Below are positions 10,025-20,039 of a stretch of 23,769 nt of DNA, piece by piece. The number at the start of each line of letters is the position of its first letter. Position 1 is the first letter of the stretch. The notes beneath the pieces are model-generated. The model was not told where the DNA came from. It did not search any database and was given only the letters and a program-made list of their open reading frames with translations. Source of the DNA: Ectocarpus siliculosus (lineage: Eukaryota; Sar; Phaeophyceae; Ectocarpales; Ectocarpaceae); NCBI GenBank assembly GCA_000310025.1, contig FN649729.1:1044752-1068520 (forward strand), written 5' to 3'. Made by a program: the position numbers and the translations under genes.

Positions 10025-11023
10025 TCGATCTGATCGCAGTAGCTTGACACCGGCTGAGGATGAGGAAACCGTGTTTTTCATTCGTTCTTGTGGCCTTACA
10101 CCTTCCGGCCATTGGGTCGTGGGTGTTGGCTTTGGTAGGTTCGTCCCGATTTCCCCCAAGTTCGGTCTTGGGTGGGCTTGCCCCGTCTTCGGCCGATTTC
10201 GCCGTTTTAGCCGTCATGGTCCGCGTTTTCCCACCGTCAGGCCTTTTGCCTTCGTCTGGGGTCTGGAACATCGCTCCCTGGCCTCCCACGATGCTCGGCG
10301 TTTCGTCTTCTCCGACAACATGCAATCGGCCTCCGATCGTTTGGTCGGGCTCTCTGCATCAGATGTTGCCTCTCTGTTGACCGTTCCGATAGTTGCCACA
10401 ACCACATCGAACCCTCGGTCCTACCCAGGTGATTTCCAGGCAAACTCGTCGCCGCAAGGCGGGTTGTGGCAGGCAAGACGCTCTGGCCTGCTGATTTATG
10501 TTTTCTCCGATGACCCGCCTTCCACGCGAATTTCCGCTGCGCCTCGACCGTCTCATCGTTCTCCGACGGCGCCCTCGGCACCGTCGACGACACTAGTTTT
10601 GTCAAGTTTCGACTACACTTGCACTGGCGGTTTATCCCCAAATCTCTCCGCGCCTCTGGCTCTTGGATTTGATCCTGCGTCTCCGACGCATACTGCACCT
10701 TCGGTTGCTCCTGATCTGCGATCGTCTGCAACCCCCCGACTCTTCCGAGTCCCCACCGAGTTTGCTTTCGGCCGCTCGCGCCAATTCGCCTTTGGCATCC
10801 ACTGCTCTACCTTCCGAAGGGTTGCAGTGGACGCATCAAGAGTCGGCCCCCCTCTTTTATCGAGGCTGCCTTGTATTCTTCGGCAGACCTGGACTTCCAG
10901 GCATCTGTCGAACGTTTCTCGCATGCTGATGCAGCAATTCGTTTCATCCTCCTAGGTCGGCCTTCGGTCCTCCCTTCGGATTTCATGGATCATGTTCCGT
11001 CCGCTGGTGACCTTCCCTGTTGG
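10025..11023 (+). pseudogene. Decayed linker between RNase H and integrase
   Basis: One frame stays open to 10955 and encodes a Pro/Ser/Arg-rich, low-complexity segment of the kind found between RNase H and integrase in this element type. The match then passes to another frame (LYSSADLDFQASVERFSHAD, about 10869-10930). It shifts again near 11024 into the integrase frame. No catalytic domain is expected here. The open frame is probably chance survival rather than selection. Confidence 0.55.
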
Positions 11024-12110
11024 AGATTCGTGACCTGTCCAACAAATGCCGACTACACGTTGACGATGATGGTTTGGTCTTGCTTGTTCGCAAGCCGACA
11101 GCGCCCCCGTCTGATACATCTACATGTCCTGGCGGACGTGCTGCTCGCCTCCTCAACGATGAATCCATCCGGATTTATGTTACCGTGCTCATGCGTCCTG
11201 AGATCATGCACGTCTGCCATGCTGACGCGTCCTACCACCTCGTTGCAGCTCACACGCTTAGCATGCTGAAATGTTTTCATTGGTGGGTAGACATGAGTGT
11301 TTGCACGAAGTGGTGGGTGCGGCATTGTTTGCGATGCCAAGGCCACAAATATTCTCGTCAGGCTTCTCCATGACCTACTTTGTGCCTTCCGTTGCCTTCG
11401 GGCCCTGGTGTGTCGGTGAGTGTCAACTACCTCGGTCCCCTGCTGTTGACACCCATACACATGTTCACCGACCGTTTCAGCCGCCATGCTGACATGTGCG
11501 CGGTTACGGCTGCAGAATTTACCGCCGAAGGCACCGCTAACATCCTTGACAACCGGCATATCCCTTTGTGGGGTTGCACATTTGAGTCTCCAGGCTGACA
11601 AAGGCTCCCAGATCTAAACTAAACTGTCGCAGGCTGTGTACGCCGGTCTTGCTATTCGCAAAGTGGCCACTAGCTTGTACCACCCTAATGGCAATGGGGT
11701 GTGGAGCGTGTCAATCACACTTTAGCTCAAAAGTTACCTATGATCGGCAACGAGAGGCAGATTGGAACACTCATCTGCCGCACGTCGAGTTCGCCTACAG
11801 CAATTCGGATAGCGCCGCTACTCGTTTAGCGCCCAACGACGTGCACATGAACTGATTGCCGCGTTTGCCGATGACTGCCCTCGAGCATCCCTATGCTCGC
11901 GGCCACCAAACTTGAATCGCATCAAATTGAGTATTGCGATCTTGCTGCTGATCGCCAACGTCGTTCTTACGACTTGGTTCGTGAACAGCACAATTTATCC
12001 GTTTCGCGGATCGAGCGGCGAAATTCCACTCTTTCGGACGCTTTACGTAAGCTTCCCTCCAACGGTATCGTCATACGGATACCCCGGTGAGGCGCGCCGA
12101 TCTCGGCGCG
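11024..12110 (+). pseudogene. Gypsy integrase domain, broken
   Basis: The zinc-binding region keeps its His and Cys pairs (HADASYHL and HCLRCQGHK). A stop at 11371-11373 interrupts before the core. The first catalytic Asp of the DDE triad appears replaced by Asn (SVNYLGPL). The second Asp survives in QADKGSQ after an in-frame stop. The Glu-containing VERVNHTLAQ lies in another frame. Downstream, LPHVEFAYSNSDSAATRLAPN and AADRQRRSYDLVREQHNLSV continue the family match in further frames. The integrase is clearly inactive. Confidence 0.85.
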
Positions 12111-12360
12111 AGAGCTACAAGCTTGAAATTCAGCCACGAATAATCCTCCAACGCGCAAGCCAAGAAAGCTGCCCGTATGCAAACTCCTGTGCACTACGAT
12201 GCATGGTGCAAAGAGCGGGGTCCCTGCGGCCAGAAGGGTCTCGGTTTTTCATAACTCGATCTGGAGCGACATGGGCATCTCGGAGACGTGTTGCCATCGC
12301 ACTTCAGGCACTCTCTGTAGGTCGGAAACGGCCGTACGAAGATATGAAAATGGCACACAC

Positions 12361-12792
12361 GACACGGTTGAGTACGGACAGAGCACGGGTAGGAGAAATA
12401 AGGCACGGGGACAAGGGGCACACAAAACACCAAGAACAGAAGTGCAGTAGCAGGGACGGAGGGAACAAGATGGCGACGGGGAGCGGCGGGAAAATAAGTT
12501 GCAACACAACATCAAGCCCACGCTCTACATATTAACAAACGGCAATGCAATGCGACAGCCATACCACGCTGGACCTACCTAGCAGGCATGTGGTCACCGC
12601 TCGTCCGCAAATACTTTGTGGATAGCGGGTGAACCAAGCAAGCTGGCTGGGGTAAGTGTTCACTCCCCCACGTGATGAATAGACCACCCGCTCCGACTTA
12701 TCACACAATAATAGCAAAATCGGGAAGTACGACAGGCGTAGCAACATAAGACAGTTGCAGCACACAGCAGCAACAACAACAGCGTCACAACA
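12361..12792. other. Stretch between the retroelement and the minus-strand gene
   Basis: No gene is supported. It should contain the 3' end and polyadenylation region of the minus-strand gene that stops at 12793. Part may be retroelement-derived, but no terminal repeat is recognisable. Confidence 0.4.
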
Positions 12793-14563
12793 CTAACAAC
12801 GCGTCCTCACTCTCATCGGCACCCTTCTCGCCAGGTTTGCTCGGAGGTACCCCTCGTACTTCCGTAGCCTCTCCGCCGTGCTCTTCACCACCACCGCACG
12901 GGCGTTGAACCCTTGCTTTCGAGCCTGGGGTGAGTAGGTGCCCGCGACAGGGAGATTATTTGAACAACGCATGACCTTGGAAAAAGTGACAAACTGACAA
13001 ACAACAATGAGCTGTGGCACTAACAAACATCTCTAACCAATACAAATTTAGTGAGACGCTTGGAACAGGAGACATGGACGGCCTTCACGCTGTCCATGAT
13101 GGGCAAAGTAACCCGCCCCAAGCCTAGTCTCACCGAACACGCCAAGTTTGGAAATCACCGAGGTGGGCACAAAAAAAAACAGCACGGGTTCAATCTGGGT
13201 ACATACGGGGTTAGTGGGGGGAGCGACGAGCACGACGTTATAATATAATCGATGTCGACAATGCCCGACCAACACTTCATTCAAAGGGCGTGTACTGTAT
13301 ACCTCGTAAAGCTGGCGTAGGACAGAGTTCGGCGGACGTGTATCCACGTCCGACAGCTCCCAGAAAATCTTGTGGTGACCGTAGTCCCTGGCGATTTTGA
13401 CCATCACCACCTAATTCATCAAGAAGAGCGGCACCCAATCAGCAACGTAACGAATCGTGTCGGGTGCAAGGAGGGTAGGCGGGCATGTGTAACCAACGAA
13501 GACAGCGGAGTTTGTCGCTCTCCTCCATGTGAACCGGAGTCAGCATCCTGGCACTGAAACATAGGTTTTCTCTATGGTATGATGCAAGCATATTCTCAAA
13601 ACAGCGGCCCAATGATCCAACCCTTAGCAAAATAAAATGTGCTTCGAAGCGCGGAGTGATTCCTGTAGCGCTTCCTGCTCTTTATTTGGTCTCACGTGTA
13701 TGGGAAAGCCGGGAAGCGTTATGCGTGGCCTGGTGCCTTTTGCATCGGCTTGCAAGATTTCGTTCCATACGCCCTCCATCCTCTCCGCCCACGCGTCCCG
13801 CTCCGACAATAGTCTGCCATCGTCGTTCTTGTCGGCCTGCGGGGCAGCCGATACCTTTCGGGGAAGGACCGGAGCATAGGAGGGAGGCGGTAGGGAAGAA
13901 TGTGCTTTATAAGCGCCGGCCTCCATAAACAGCGGACCACAACGAGGAAGGGGGCACGACTTTCGGTGGCCACGTTCCTGCTGTATCCATGCCCTGGTAC
14001 GTGCTATCCCGGTTCTCCTAATCGCGGGGATCCCCACATGTCGAGGGTCTAATGCCAATAGCAACATAGTCGGTCTTTGCGAGAATGGGGATGCGTATGC
14101 TATACTCTCATGTCCACTTTGTGTTCCACCTTGACACATTGGAAATTCGTGTCTGGTGGCTGAAAATCCCATCGCCACGAGGGCCACGCGTGCGGCACAC
14201 GGCGGTGGACACTTTGCCTTGCCCCGCGATTTGTAAGCAGGGACCTAGGCACCCAGTAGCTTTGCACCCATCATCGTGCTACGTATGGAAAGTAAAACTA
14301 GAGTGGGTACTTTACATCCACACGCAAATGCCAGGACGGGGCCTCACCAGAGGCTTGCTCGCGTACGTTCCGCGCCGCTTAACCTCGGTGGTGTCGTCTA
14401 GCTCTCTGAGCCCTTGCCGCATCGTCGCCTCGTACCCGCTCCACTCCTCCTCGCCGAGCACAGTCGCCATGGAGGCATTTCGCAGCCGACGCGCCCGAAC
14501 CAGCGCTCTGGACATTTTCTTCTTCTGGTGCACGGTCAAGCGTTCGCTGCGGTTGCTCGCCAT
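12793..14563 (-). CDS. Three-exon gene, basic protein of unknown family
   Basis: The model on the minus strand is exon 1 14563-14348 (72 codons), exon 2 13836-13696 (47 codons) and exon 3 12924-12793 (43 codons plus TAG), about 162 residues. Junctions are CTCTG|GTGAGG ... CCCCGCAG|GCC (511-bp intron) and CACAC... donor CAC|GTGAGA ... CACCCCAG|GCT (771-bp intron). All exon ends fall in phase 0, which is unlikely by chance. The ATG has a good context (GAGCATGG). The N-terminus is strongly basic (RSERLTVHQKKKMSRALVRARR) and could direct nuclear or nucleic-acid binding. The middle contains a Trp-rich acidic helix-like part (ERDAWAERMEGVWNEIL). The C-terminus is basic again (ERLRKYEGYLRANLARR). 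Codons end mostly in G or C. An extra small exon in intron 2 cannot be excluded. I recognise no family. Confidence 0.6.
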
Positions 14564-15493
14564 GCTCCGGCGCTGTTGATGCTGGTGTTGCTGTTGCTCA
14601 AGGTTTCCAACAAGTGCCAACTCTGTTCACAAAGAGTGCAAAACGTTGGCCGGTGGGCAAGCGGGGTGCGATTCGGATACGTTGATTCAACACTCTGGCA
14701 TTTTCCTTTCTCCTCTTACTTGTCCATGACCCAGTCAGTTGGAGTCCGGTGGAACAAGCAAGAACAACGAGGAGATCTACAGCAACGAGCACACAAGCTT
14801 GACCCAACTGCCGAGGGCGAACGAACTCTGGGCTTGACATGCGCACTCTCGTGCACGCTGCTGCCAAAACCAACGCCACTGGAGTGCTTGCTCTGTACAA
14901 CGCCTCGTCAGTCGCCAGCAACAAGCTTTGGCAATGTTGACGAGAGCTGCATAGCAACGCCACCCATAGACAGACGCAGCGCCGTCTCTATGCAATACGT
15001 AACAGCAGCACCCCGGTTTGCTGTGTACAGCAGTCCTGCGGCTCACCAATTCTCTGCCGTACACAATTCCTTGCTGTACGGTGAGCAGCTCCAAGCAGTG
15101 TGGTTCGGCACAAAAGGCTCATCTCTGTAGAGATTTCTCTCCTCCTCTCTTGCTCAAAGACTTCGGACAGGGCTGTATGACGTGCAACAGCGTCACAAGC
15201 AACACACGCAACGACGAGCGAAGCAGCCCACGACCACAACGCGCGAGCTGAGGGGTTCCGCGGAATAGATACCACCCACCTCACCGTTGCGCTGTGCTGA
15301 TTGGATGTGACATACAGTCCGCAAAAGGTCCAGAAAGTGCGTTGTTTGTTGTTCTGTGATCGGTTTGTTCGGCGTCCGGCGTTCAGGGGTTCACAGGAAG
15401 GTGGAACCCATCGGCCAAACCCCGAACCCTATAAGAAAGTGTAGAGAGAGGGAGAGAGAGGGAGGTACTCCAACGGCAGCCGGTCTTGAAAGA
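14564..15493. other. Divergent intergenic region
   Basis: It separates the minus-strand gene from the plus-strand gene starting at 15494 and may contain both promoters. Open frames on both strands overlap heavily and look non-coding. A GA-rich stretch (15443-15464, GAGAGAGGGAGAGAG) lies just before the plus-strand start. A short palindrome, TTCCGCGGAA, occurs near 15255. Confidence 0.45.
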
Positions 15494-16159
15494 ATGTTGT
15501 GCGACGCCAACATGTCACCGACCATGTGTTTTTGGGGCGATTTTTTCAAGCTGGCGTCGTTGGGGGGCACGGCCCTTGTCCTGATGTTGAGGTATTGTCT
15601 TTACTGCAGGGATGGCGACCAGGGCGAGACTTACGGGGATTTCATTGCCAGGATGGAAGCGACCTTAGAATTCAGGGATAGCATGCAAAACCCTGAACTC
15701 AGGGGTCGTATGGAGGCTGCTATTGAGGCGAAGCAACAAGCCGAGACACGGCGAAACGTCAACGCCGAATCTATCACCCGGGCAGTGGCAAGGATGACTG
15801 AGGCTGGGGCCCTGGTCCGGGCTGCAATGGGACCTGCTTCAGAGCCCAGCGACCAACGTGTTCAGACTGAGGCTCTGGCTGCCGCCAGGGCTCGTTTAAG
15901 TGATGAGATTAAAGCCGTGGCAGATTTGAAGGCTGAGATGGTCGCTGCTCATTTGTCGGTGGCGGCTGCGAACAGGTCTGTGGTCGAGGTTTGCCTTGCT
16001 GGCACTGGCCAACGGACGACCGATTATGTTATTAGCGCTGGTATGGTGCGAAGAACTGCGAGGGGAGCCACAAGACGCGAGGCACGGGTGGGTCGTGCTA
16101 TGGAGCCTATGGAAATTGGGCGGAGCGATACTTTGGAGGAAGGCAGGCGCTCACTCTAG
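15494..16159 (+). CDS. Predicted membrane-anchored helical protein, unknown
   Basis: From the ATG at 15494 (A at -3) the frame encodes 221 residues. Residues about 11-38 are hydrophobic (FFKLASLGGTALVLMLRYCLYC) and could be one transmembrane helix or signal anchor. Residues about 45-170 are rich in Ala, Glu, Arg and Gln with heptad-like spacing (RMEAAIEAKQQAETRR, LSDEIKAVADLKAEMVAAHL) and look like a long helix or coiled coil. The tail is Arg-rich and ends in EEGRRSL. An acceptor-like TTTACTGCAG lies at about 15601-15610, so the hydrophobic part could be intronic and the helical part an internal exon. In that case the anchor would be spurious. The frame stays open upstream to a GTG at 15356, which I do not favour. 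No known family is recognised. Confidence 0.5.
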   Translation: MLCDANMSPTMCFWGDFFKLASLGGTALVLMLRYCLYCRDGDQGETYGDFIARMEATLEFRDSMQNPELRGRMEAAIEAKQQAETRRNVNAESITRAVARMTEAGALVRAAMGPASEPSDQRVQTEALAAARARLSDEIKAVADLKAEMVAAHLSVAAANRSVVEVCLAGTGQRTTDYVISAGMVRRTARGATRREARVGRAMEPMEIGRSDTLEEGRRSL

Positions 16160-16841
16160 CTTCTTTGTGAGTGCCACTACTGCACAAATACACACACATT
16201 TTGACTCGCGCACTCACGGAGTAGAACTTCTCGGCGGATTGTTTCTTACGACATCACTGAGCGGAGGGGTGCGTTTTAGTTGTTGCTCCGTAGCATAAAC
16301 CGCGGCAGACCGTGGCCTTGAAGACGGTGCACCGTCAGAGAATACACCGAACAGAGCTTCCAATTTATCAATATATCAGCGCTGTCCAAATCGATGCCTC
16401 CTCGACCCATACGTTCCTCCAACACGTACAACAACCGCCGTTGAATCCTCACGTGTCTTTTCGGGGTTTGTTAGTACAGTCTGTAGTGCTGGGAGCACCG
16501 GGTCTATCAACTAACTCACCGTTACACGAGACCCTTCGCCCTAAATGTATCCCTGATACTCTCAGTCAGTCAGATTCGACCTCGAAAACCACTGTTGCTC
16601 TCCCGCAGGAGCAGCTTGGACAGAGCAGCTTAGACAGGTGGAGCTTTAGCCTTTCCAACAGATTGAGCTGCGAACAGTTTCCGCAACTCACTATCGAACA
16701 ACCATCTCGATACGGTCGGGCGTCATCGTCTTCCGAATACTGTTGTACACGAACACCAGCCCTCAAGACTCCCTCTCTGATTGGTGTGTATTTAGCTACA
16801 GCAGTGAGTGAGAGTACACTCAGTGTGTATGGCGCGGTATA
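16160..16841. other. Gene-free stretch
   Basis: One plus-strand frame of about 200 codons crosses this stretch. It begins at a TTG and has neither protein-like composition nor a domain. I see nothing else. Confidence 0.4.
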
Positions 16842-17086
16842 CCGTAGGTTGCCGAAGATATCACACTTTCATAAGATTCCACACCCCCTTCAAAAAGGTA
16901 CACAATACCACACCCATGTCCTGATACGTTGAGCCCCGAAAACAACGTCATTTTATCACAAGGTGACATTAGATACCACGCCCTCTAAGGTTGAGCCGCA
17001 TATTAATCGACGAAGCCCCCGCCTATACATGGTATGATAGCACGTGATCACAAGCACATAAGCAAAGTATCCTGCGCGCAAACGCC

Positions 17087-17302
17087 ATGGAAGCCGACTA
17101 TTTCGTGGAGGAGAGTGCAGTAAACAACCCTGCTGAAAACCCCGCGGCTCAGGCTGCTGTGGGTCAGGCTCTAGCGGCGGTTCCGCGTTCCGCGCTCCAT
17201 ACGTCCTTTGTTCAACCCGCCGCGGGGGAGCGTGTGGCCCGGTTGAGACGACTCTCTCCGCAGCAGTGCACGACACCGCATGTACTGCTGAGGCCCGCAT
17301 AG
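17087..17302 (+). CDS. Small reading frame or first exon, unknown
   Basis: The 71-codon frame starts at GCCATGGAAG, a strong start context, and is Ala-rich and GC-rich compared with its flanks (NPAENPAAQAAVGQALAAVP). An acceptor-like CTCTCTCCGCAG lies at 17252-17263. Immediately after it, a different frame reads HDTACTAEARIAEATLNRFS and stays open to about 17389. This suggests either an unrecognised intron or a frameshifted relic. It sits between the inverted ends of the candidate element, so it could be captured host sequence. No family is recognised. Confidence 0.3.
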   Translation: MEADYFVEESAVNNPAENPAAQAAVGQALAAVPRSALHTSFVQPAAGERVARLRRLSPQQCTTPHVLLRPA

Positions 17303-17394
17303 CAGAAGCTACGCTAAACCGTTTTTCAAATCCCGTCCATCATTCCCTGTATGCATGCGTGGTCCCTGTTTTGAGCGCACTGAATTAAAAGGGC

Positions 17395-17600
17395 GACGTA
17401 ATCACACCCCATCATTGTCACACCCCTGTAGACTGGCCCATGTGAGTGCGCTTCGTCACACGGGCGATGTTATGACACACGATTGTTATCACGCCCCCTG
17501 TAGGCGGGGTTCTGTGAGTGCACTTTATCACACGGGTGAAATATGATACAACACCCCCTGCAGAATACCACACCTGCGTGATAACTTTGGTACCCAAATA
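17395..17600. repeat. Diverged tandem repeats, about 70-80 bp
   Basis: A unit containing CACACCCCTGTAG, GTGAGTGCGCTTCGTCACACGGGCGATG recurs as CACGCCCCCTGTAG, GTGAGTGCACTTTATCACACGGGTGAA. A weaker third copy begins ACACCCCCTGCAG near 17550. The spacing is about 70-80 bp. They form the right subterminal region of the candidate element. Confidence 0.65.
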
Positions 17601-17639
17601 ATGCTATCACATGGGTGCGGTATCTTATGCAACCTGCGG

Positions 17640-18314
17640 TTTGTGCGCACGTTTTTTTGGTGTAGGTGTGTAAGCATTTTGCGTGACGCCACCTCTACTA
17701 GACGATGGGCGTCAAAAGCAAGACACGCTAAATCGCACGGTAGATGCACGGTAAACAATTCCATCCGAAGGAAGCACGAAAACATCGCACATATTGAAGA
17801 GTAGAGCTCTGTTCATGAAAAAGCACAGGGCACACTCTTCTAGCGCGCAACCATGCGACGACAGCCCCACAAACAATGGGTACCTAACCGCTATTGCTAG
17901 CTAAAAACAGCTCCAACTACCACGATCGGTTGATTTTGCGGCCTTACAACGGCTGAAGAGGTGCAGTGGTACCAAGAGATTGTTGTGATAGCCGTCATGC
18001 GCGGAATTGTACTTTTCTGAACAGGGAACCGCTAAACCGGGACCCCAACTGTACTCCCCAAACGTTGCCATGCGTTCCAAAGATCCATATGAGCACAGCT
18101 GCCGTTCGCCATGGATGAGGGGTTTCACTCAGCCACATCATGACCGCTACTTCTCGGCCACCGGCTTACACGCAGAAAGTACTTGGCGCCCTCAACCAAG
18201 CAAAAAACAGCGCCTAGAGTCGAACCGCAGTTCCTTTTTGGTGGTGCCGTCGAGCACAGTTTAAAGAACAGACTATGGCGATGCTTGACTGTTGTTGTTG
18301 CAGACTGTCCCTAC
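17640..18314. other. Gene-free stretch
   Basis: I see no supported gene, RNA or repeat. Short frames on both strands lack codon bias. If the exon at 18315-18596 is real, its downstream intron and last exon should lie here or further left, but I could not place them. Confidence 0.4.
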
Positions 18315-18596
18315 CCGGGGGGTGCTCGCCAGCACGCGCTCTCCCTCTGATTGTCGCTCTCGGCACCTTTCAGTCCAATGCGTGGAGGGCGGGCAAAAGA
18401 AGTCCGGAGGATCAATGTCATCGTACATCTGTTCAGAGTCGCCTGCGGTAGTTTGCGGCTCTGAATTCATACAATACCACTTGTCTCTCTGAATTTGTAA
18501 ATCAGCCTCCAACTTCGCACCTTGAGCGGGAGACACCAACTTATCTGCCGTTTTTCTTTTTCGCCGTTTGCTCGGATCATTCAGGATACCTTCCAA
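18315..18596 (-). CDS. Probable exon encoding a basic, nuclear-type segment
   Basis: The open frame on the minus strand is flanked by an acceptor-like GAAGCGTAG and a donor-like CCCCGG|GTAGGG. It is exactly 94 codons long in phase 0 at both ends. The product begins near EGILNDPSKRRKRKTADKL, where KRRKRK resembles a nuclear localisation signal. It continues with an acidic stretch (DSEQMYDDIDPPDFF) and a charged end (WTERCRERQSEGER). A possible first exon with a fair start lies upstream (ATG at about 18823, MSALQEETAVAAP), but its donor phase does not fit this acceptor. No family is recognised. It may be part of a gene or an isolated relic. Confidence 0.35.
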
Positions 18597-18849
18597 CTAC
18601 GCTTCACGCTGTTGGAGACGGAGGGGCATTGTAGGGAGTTTCGGGAACCCGCGTGACGGGTTAATTCCTGATTCTTCAACAGAAAATGGATAGGGGGTGC
18701 AAAGTGCAGGTTCACACTCACGCTGCTGGCTCTACTTCGTTCGAGCTCGCCCACACAACTTCTTGACCCCCGTGATGCACGCGACAGGTGCTGCAACCGC
18801 TGTTTCCTCTTGCAGTGCCGACATGTTTGTGTGTGGTGTTGTTGCCTGT

Positions 18850-20039
18850 CTACTTGTGTGTGCCTGTCTGTTTAGTCTAGCTTTTTTATCGTTCTCTCCC
18901 TCCCGTCGCCCCTTTCTCGAAGAGGGACGGGAGGAAAGATAGCGGGCTTCGGACGGTGCCAGGCTTAACTCCCGCGAATTTCTGCGTGTCTTAGTGCTGT
19001 TGTGAACAAACGTATCGCGCGTTTTCTTCGAGGAGGATTCACCATTCCCGAGGCGGCCGTATATTTTGTGCACGTGCGCATGCGTGTTTGATTGTTAGCA
19101 TCGACCGCGCTATCCGGCCAACCAATGAAAATTCATTGGTCGCTGTAAATGTTAAATATGTCCGGCGCCCGAAAATGACAGTGTGTGTTTTCCCCAATTT
19201 CGGGCCCTCATGTTCTTGACTGTGCGGTCGTCCATTGCCGTGGACTGGGTGAACTAGCGGCAGCATCAGTGTGCCTGATCCGCTTGGTAGCGCTCGAAAC
19301 AACATCGTCGACTCTATCTGTACATTTATACTATTGGTCAGCTTGTGCTGCAAGGATGTTTTCCCTTCTCAAGTAGTATTACGTAGACTGTGTACAGCGG
19401 AAACGTAGTTGTTCATTGGGACGACATTATTGCCCACCAACCCCCCTTACCCCATGTTTACAAAAGGGCGAGCATACACGGGGTGTTTTTGCCTGGTTGG
19501 CGACAAGGATAAGGGTCCCACATGAAGGGTAATGGGGTGGAGGTGCTGTCTGAGACAGAGCCCAACGTCTTACCTGGTGTATACAATACATTACCAGCTT
19601 AGTCTATAGCCCGCTTCTCAGACCTCCAGAGCGTGGAGGGATATTGATATCGCCAGACGGAAATCGGCATGGAATACTTCTCGCTCAGGGGGAAACAGAG
19701 TAGTAGGTTTAAGAGCCCCGCTTCAGGGGTTTTCGGTTCTCTCTAAACGATGAGCTCTGTGCTTTTCTGAATTTTGTTTTGCTCTGCCCCTCTGTTCTTC
19801 CTGGATTCTATTTAACTTGTTTGTTAGGCATTTTACTTGAGTTCATATTTTCACATTTTGGCGAGTGCGTGGAATAGTCCTGTATCGTTCGTAACGTCGA
19901 GGTTAGCCTATGACCATAACCACGGGGAATCGTGTCTTTGCCTTTCTTTGTTGAGAGAAGAGGGGGGATAGGCTATAGTAGTTCACAACAGCATTTTTTT
20001 CAGGCGAGTACTCGGAAAAAATTTGTTAGGTGGACATCC
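18850..20039. other. Long gene-free stretch
   Basis: No coding region is supported. Small hairpins occur, for example CCTCC-AGAGCGT-GGAGG near 19622-19640 and CCCC-GCTTCA-GGGG near 19717-19730. None matches an RNA gene I can name. Confidence 0.45.

Larger units (their letters stand above)
9455..12360 (+). mobile_element. Degenerate Ty3/gypsy retrotransposon pol remnant
   Basis: A recognisable pol order is preserved on the plus strand. It begins with the end of the reverse transcriptase (RRYKFVPNMAK near 9466-9498), followed by RNase H (9577-10024), a Pro/Ser-rich linker, an HHCC integrase zinc finger (about 11200-11350), the integrase core (about 11380-11850) and a C-terminal tail. The reading frame changes many times and several stops interrupt it, so the copy is dead. 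Gag, protease and most of the reverse transcriptase are missing. I found no long terminal repeats. The 3' limit is approximate: resemblance fades around 12120-12360. It is a genomic fossil of a mobile element. Confidence 0.85.
16842..17639. mobile_element. Candidate non-autonomous element with inverted ends
   Basis: The ends 16842-16866 (beginning CCGTAGGTTGCC) and the reverse complement of 17615-17639 (beginning CCGCAGGTTGCA) match at 20 of 25 positions. Inside both ends the motif family TATCACAC/ATACCACACC recurs: 16860, 16905, 16954, 17401, 17486, 17533, 17568 and 17605. Paired termini plus subterminal repeats resemble non-autonomous DNA transposons such as foldback or hAT/CACTA-derived elements. 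I could not identify a target-site duplication or a transposase. Chance similarity between decayed satellite-like repeats remains possible. Confidence 0.4.

Noticed and set aside
14414-15130. 238-codon plus-strand frame
   Set aside because: Its left part is antisense to exon 1 of the minus-strand gene. The rest lacks domains and codon bias.
16312-16932. 206-codon plus-strand frame
   Set aside because: It starts at TTG, is compositionally random and runs into the inverted end of the candidate element.
17395-17640. CRISPR-like array
   Set aside because: The repeats are diverged, irregularly spaced and lie in eukaryotic DNA.
19735-19775. C/D-box snoRNA suggested by CGATGA and CTGA
   Set aside because: The C box is imperfect, the spacing is too short and there is no terminal stem.
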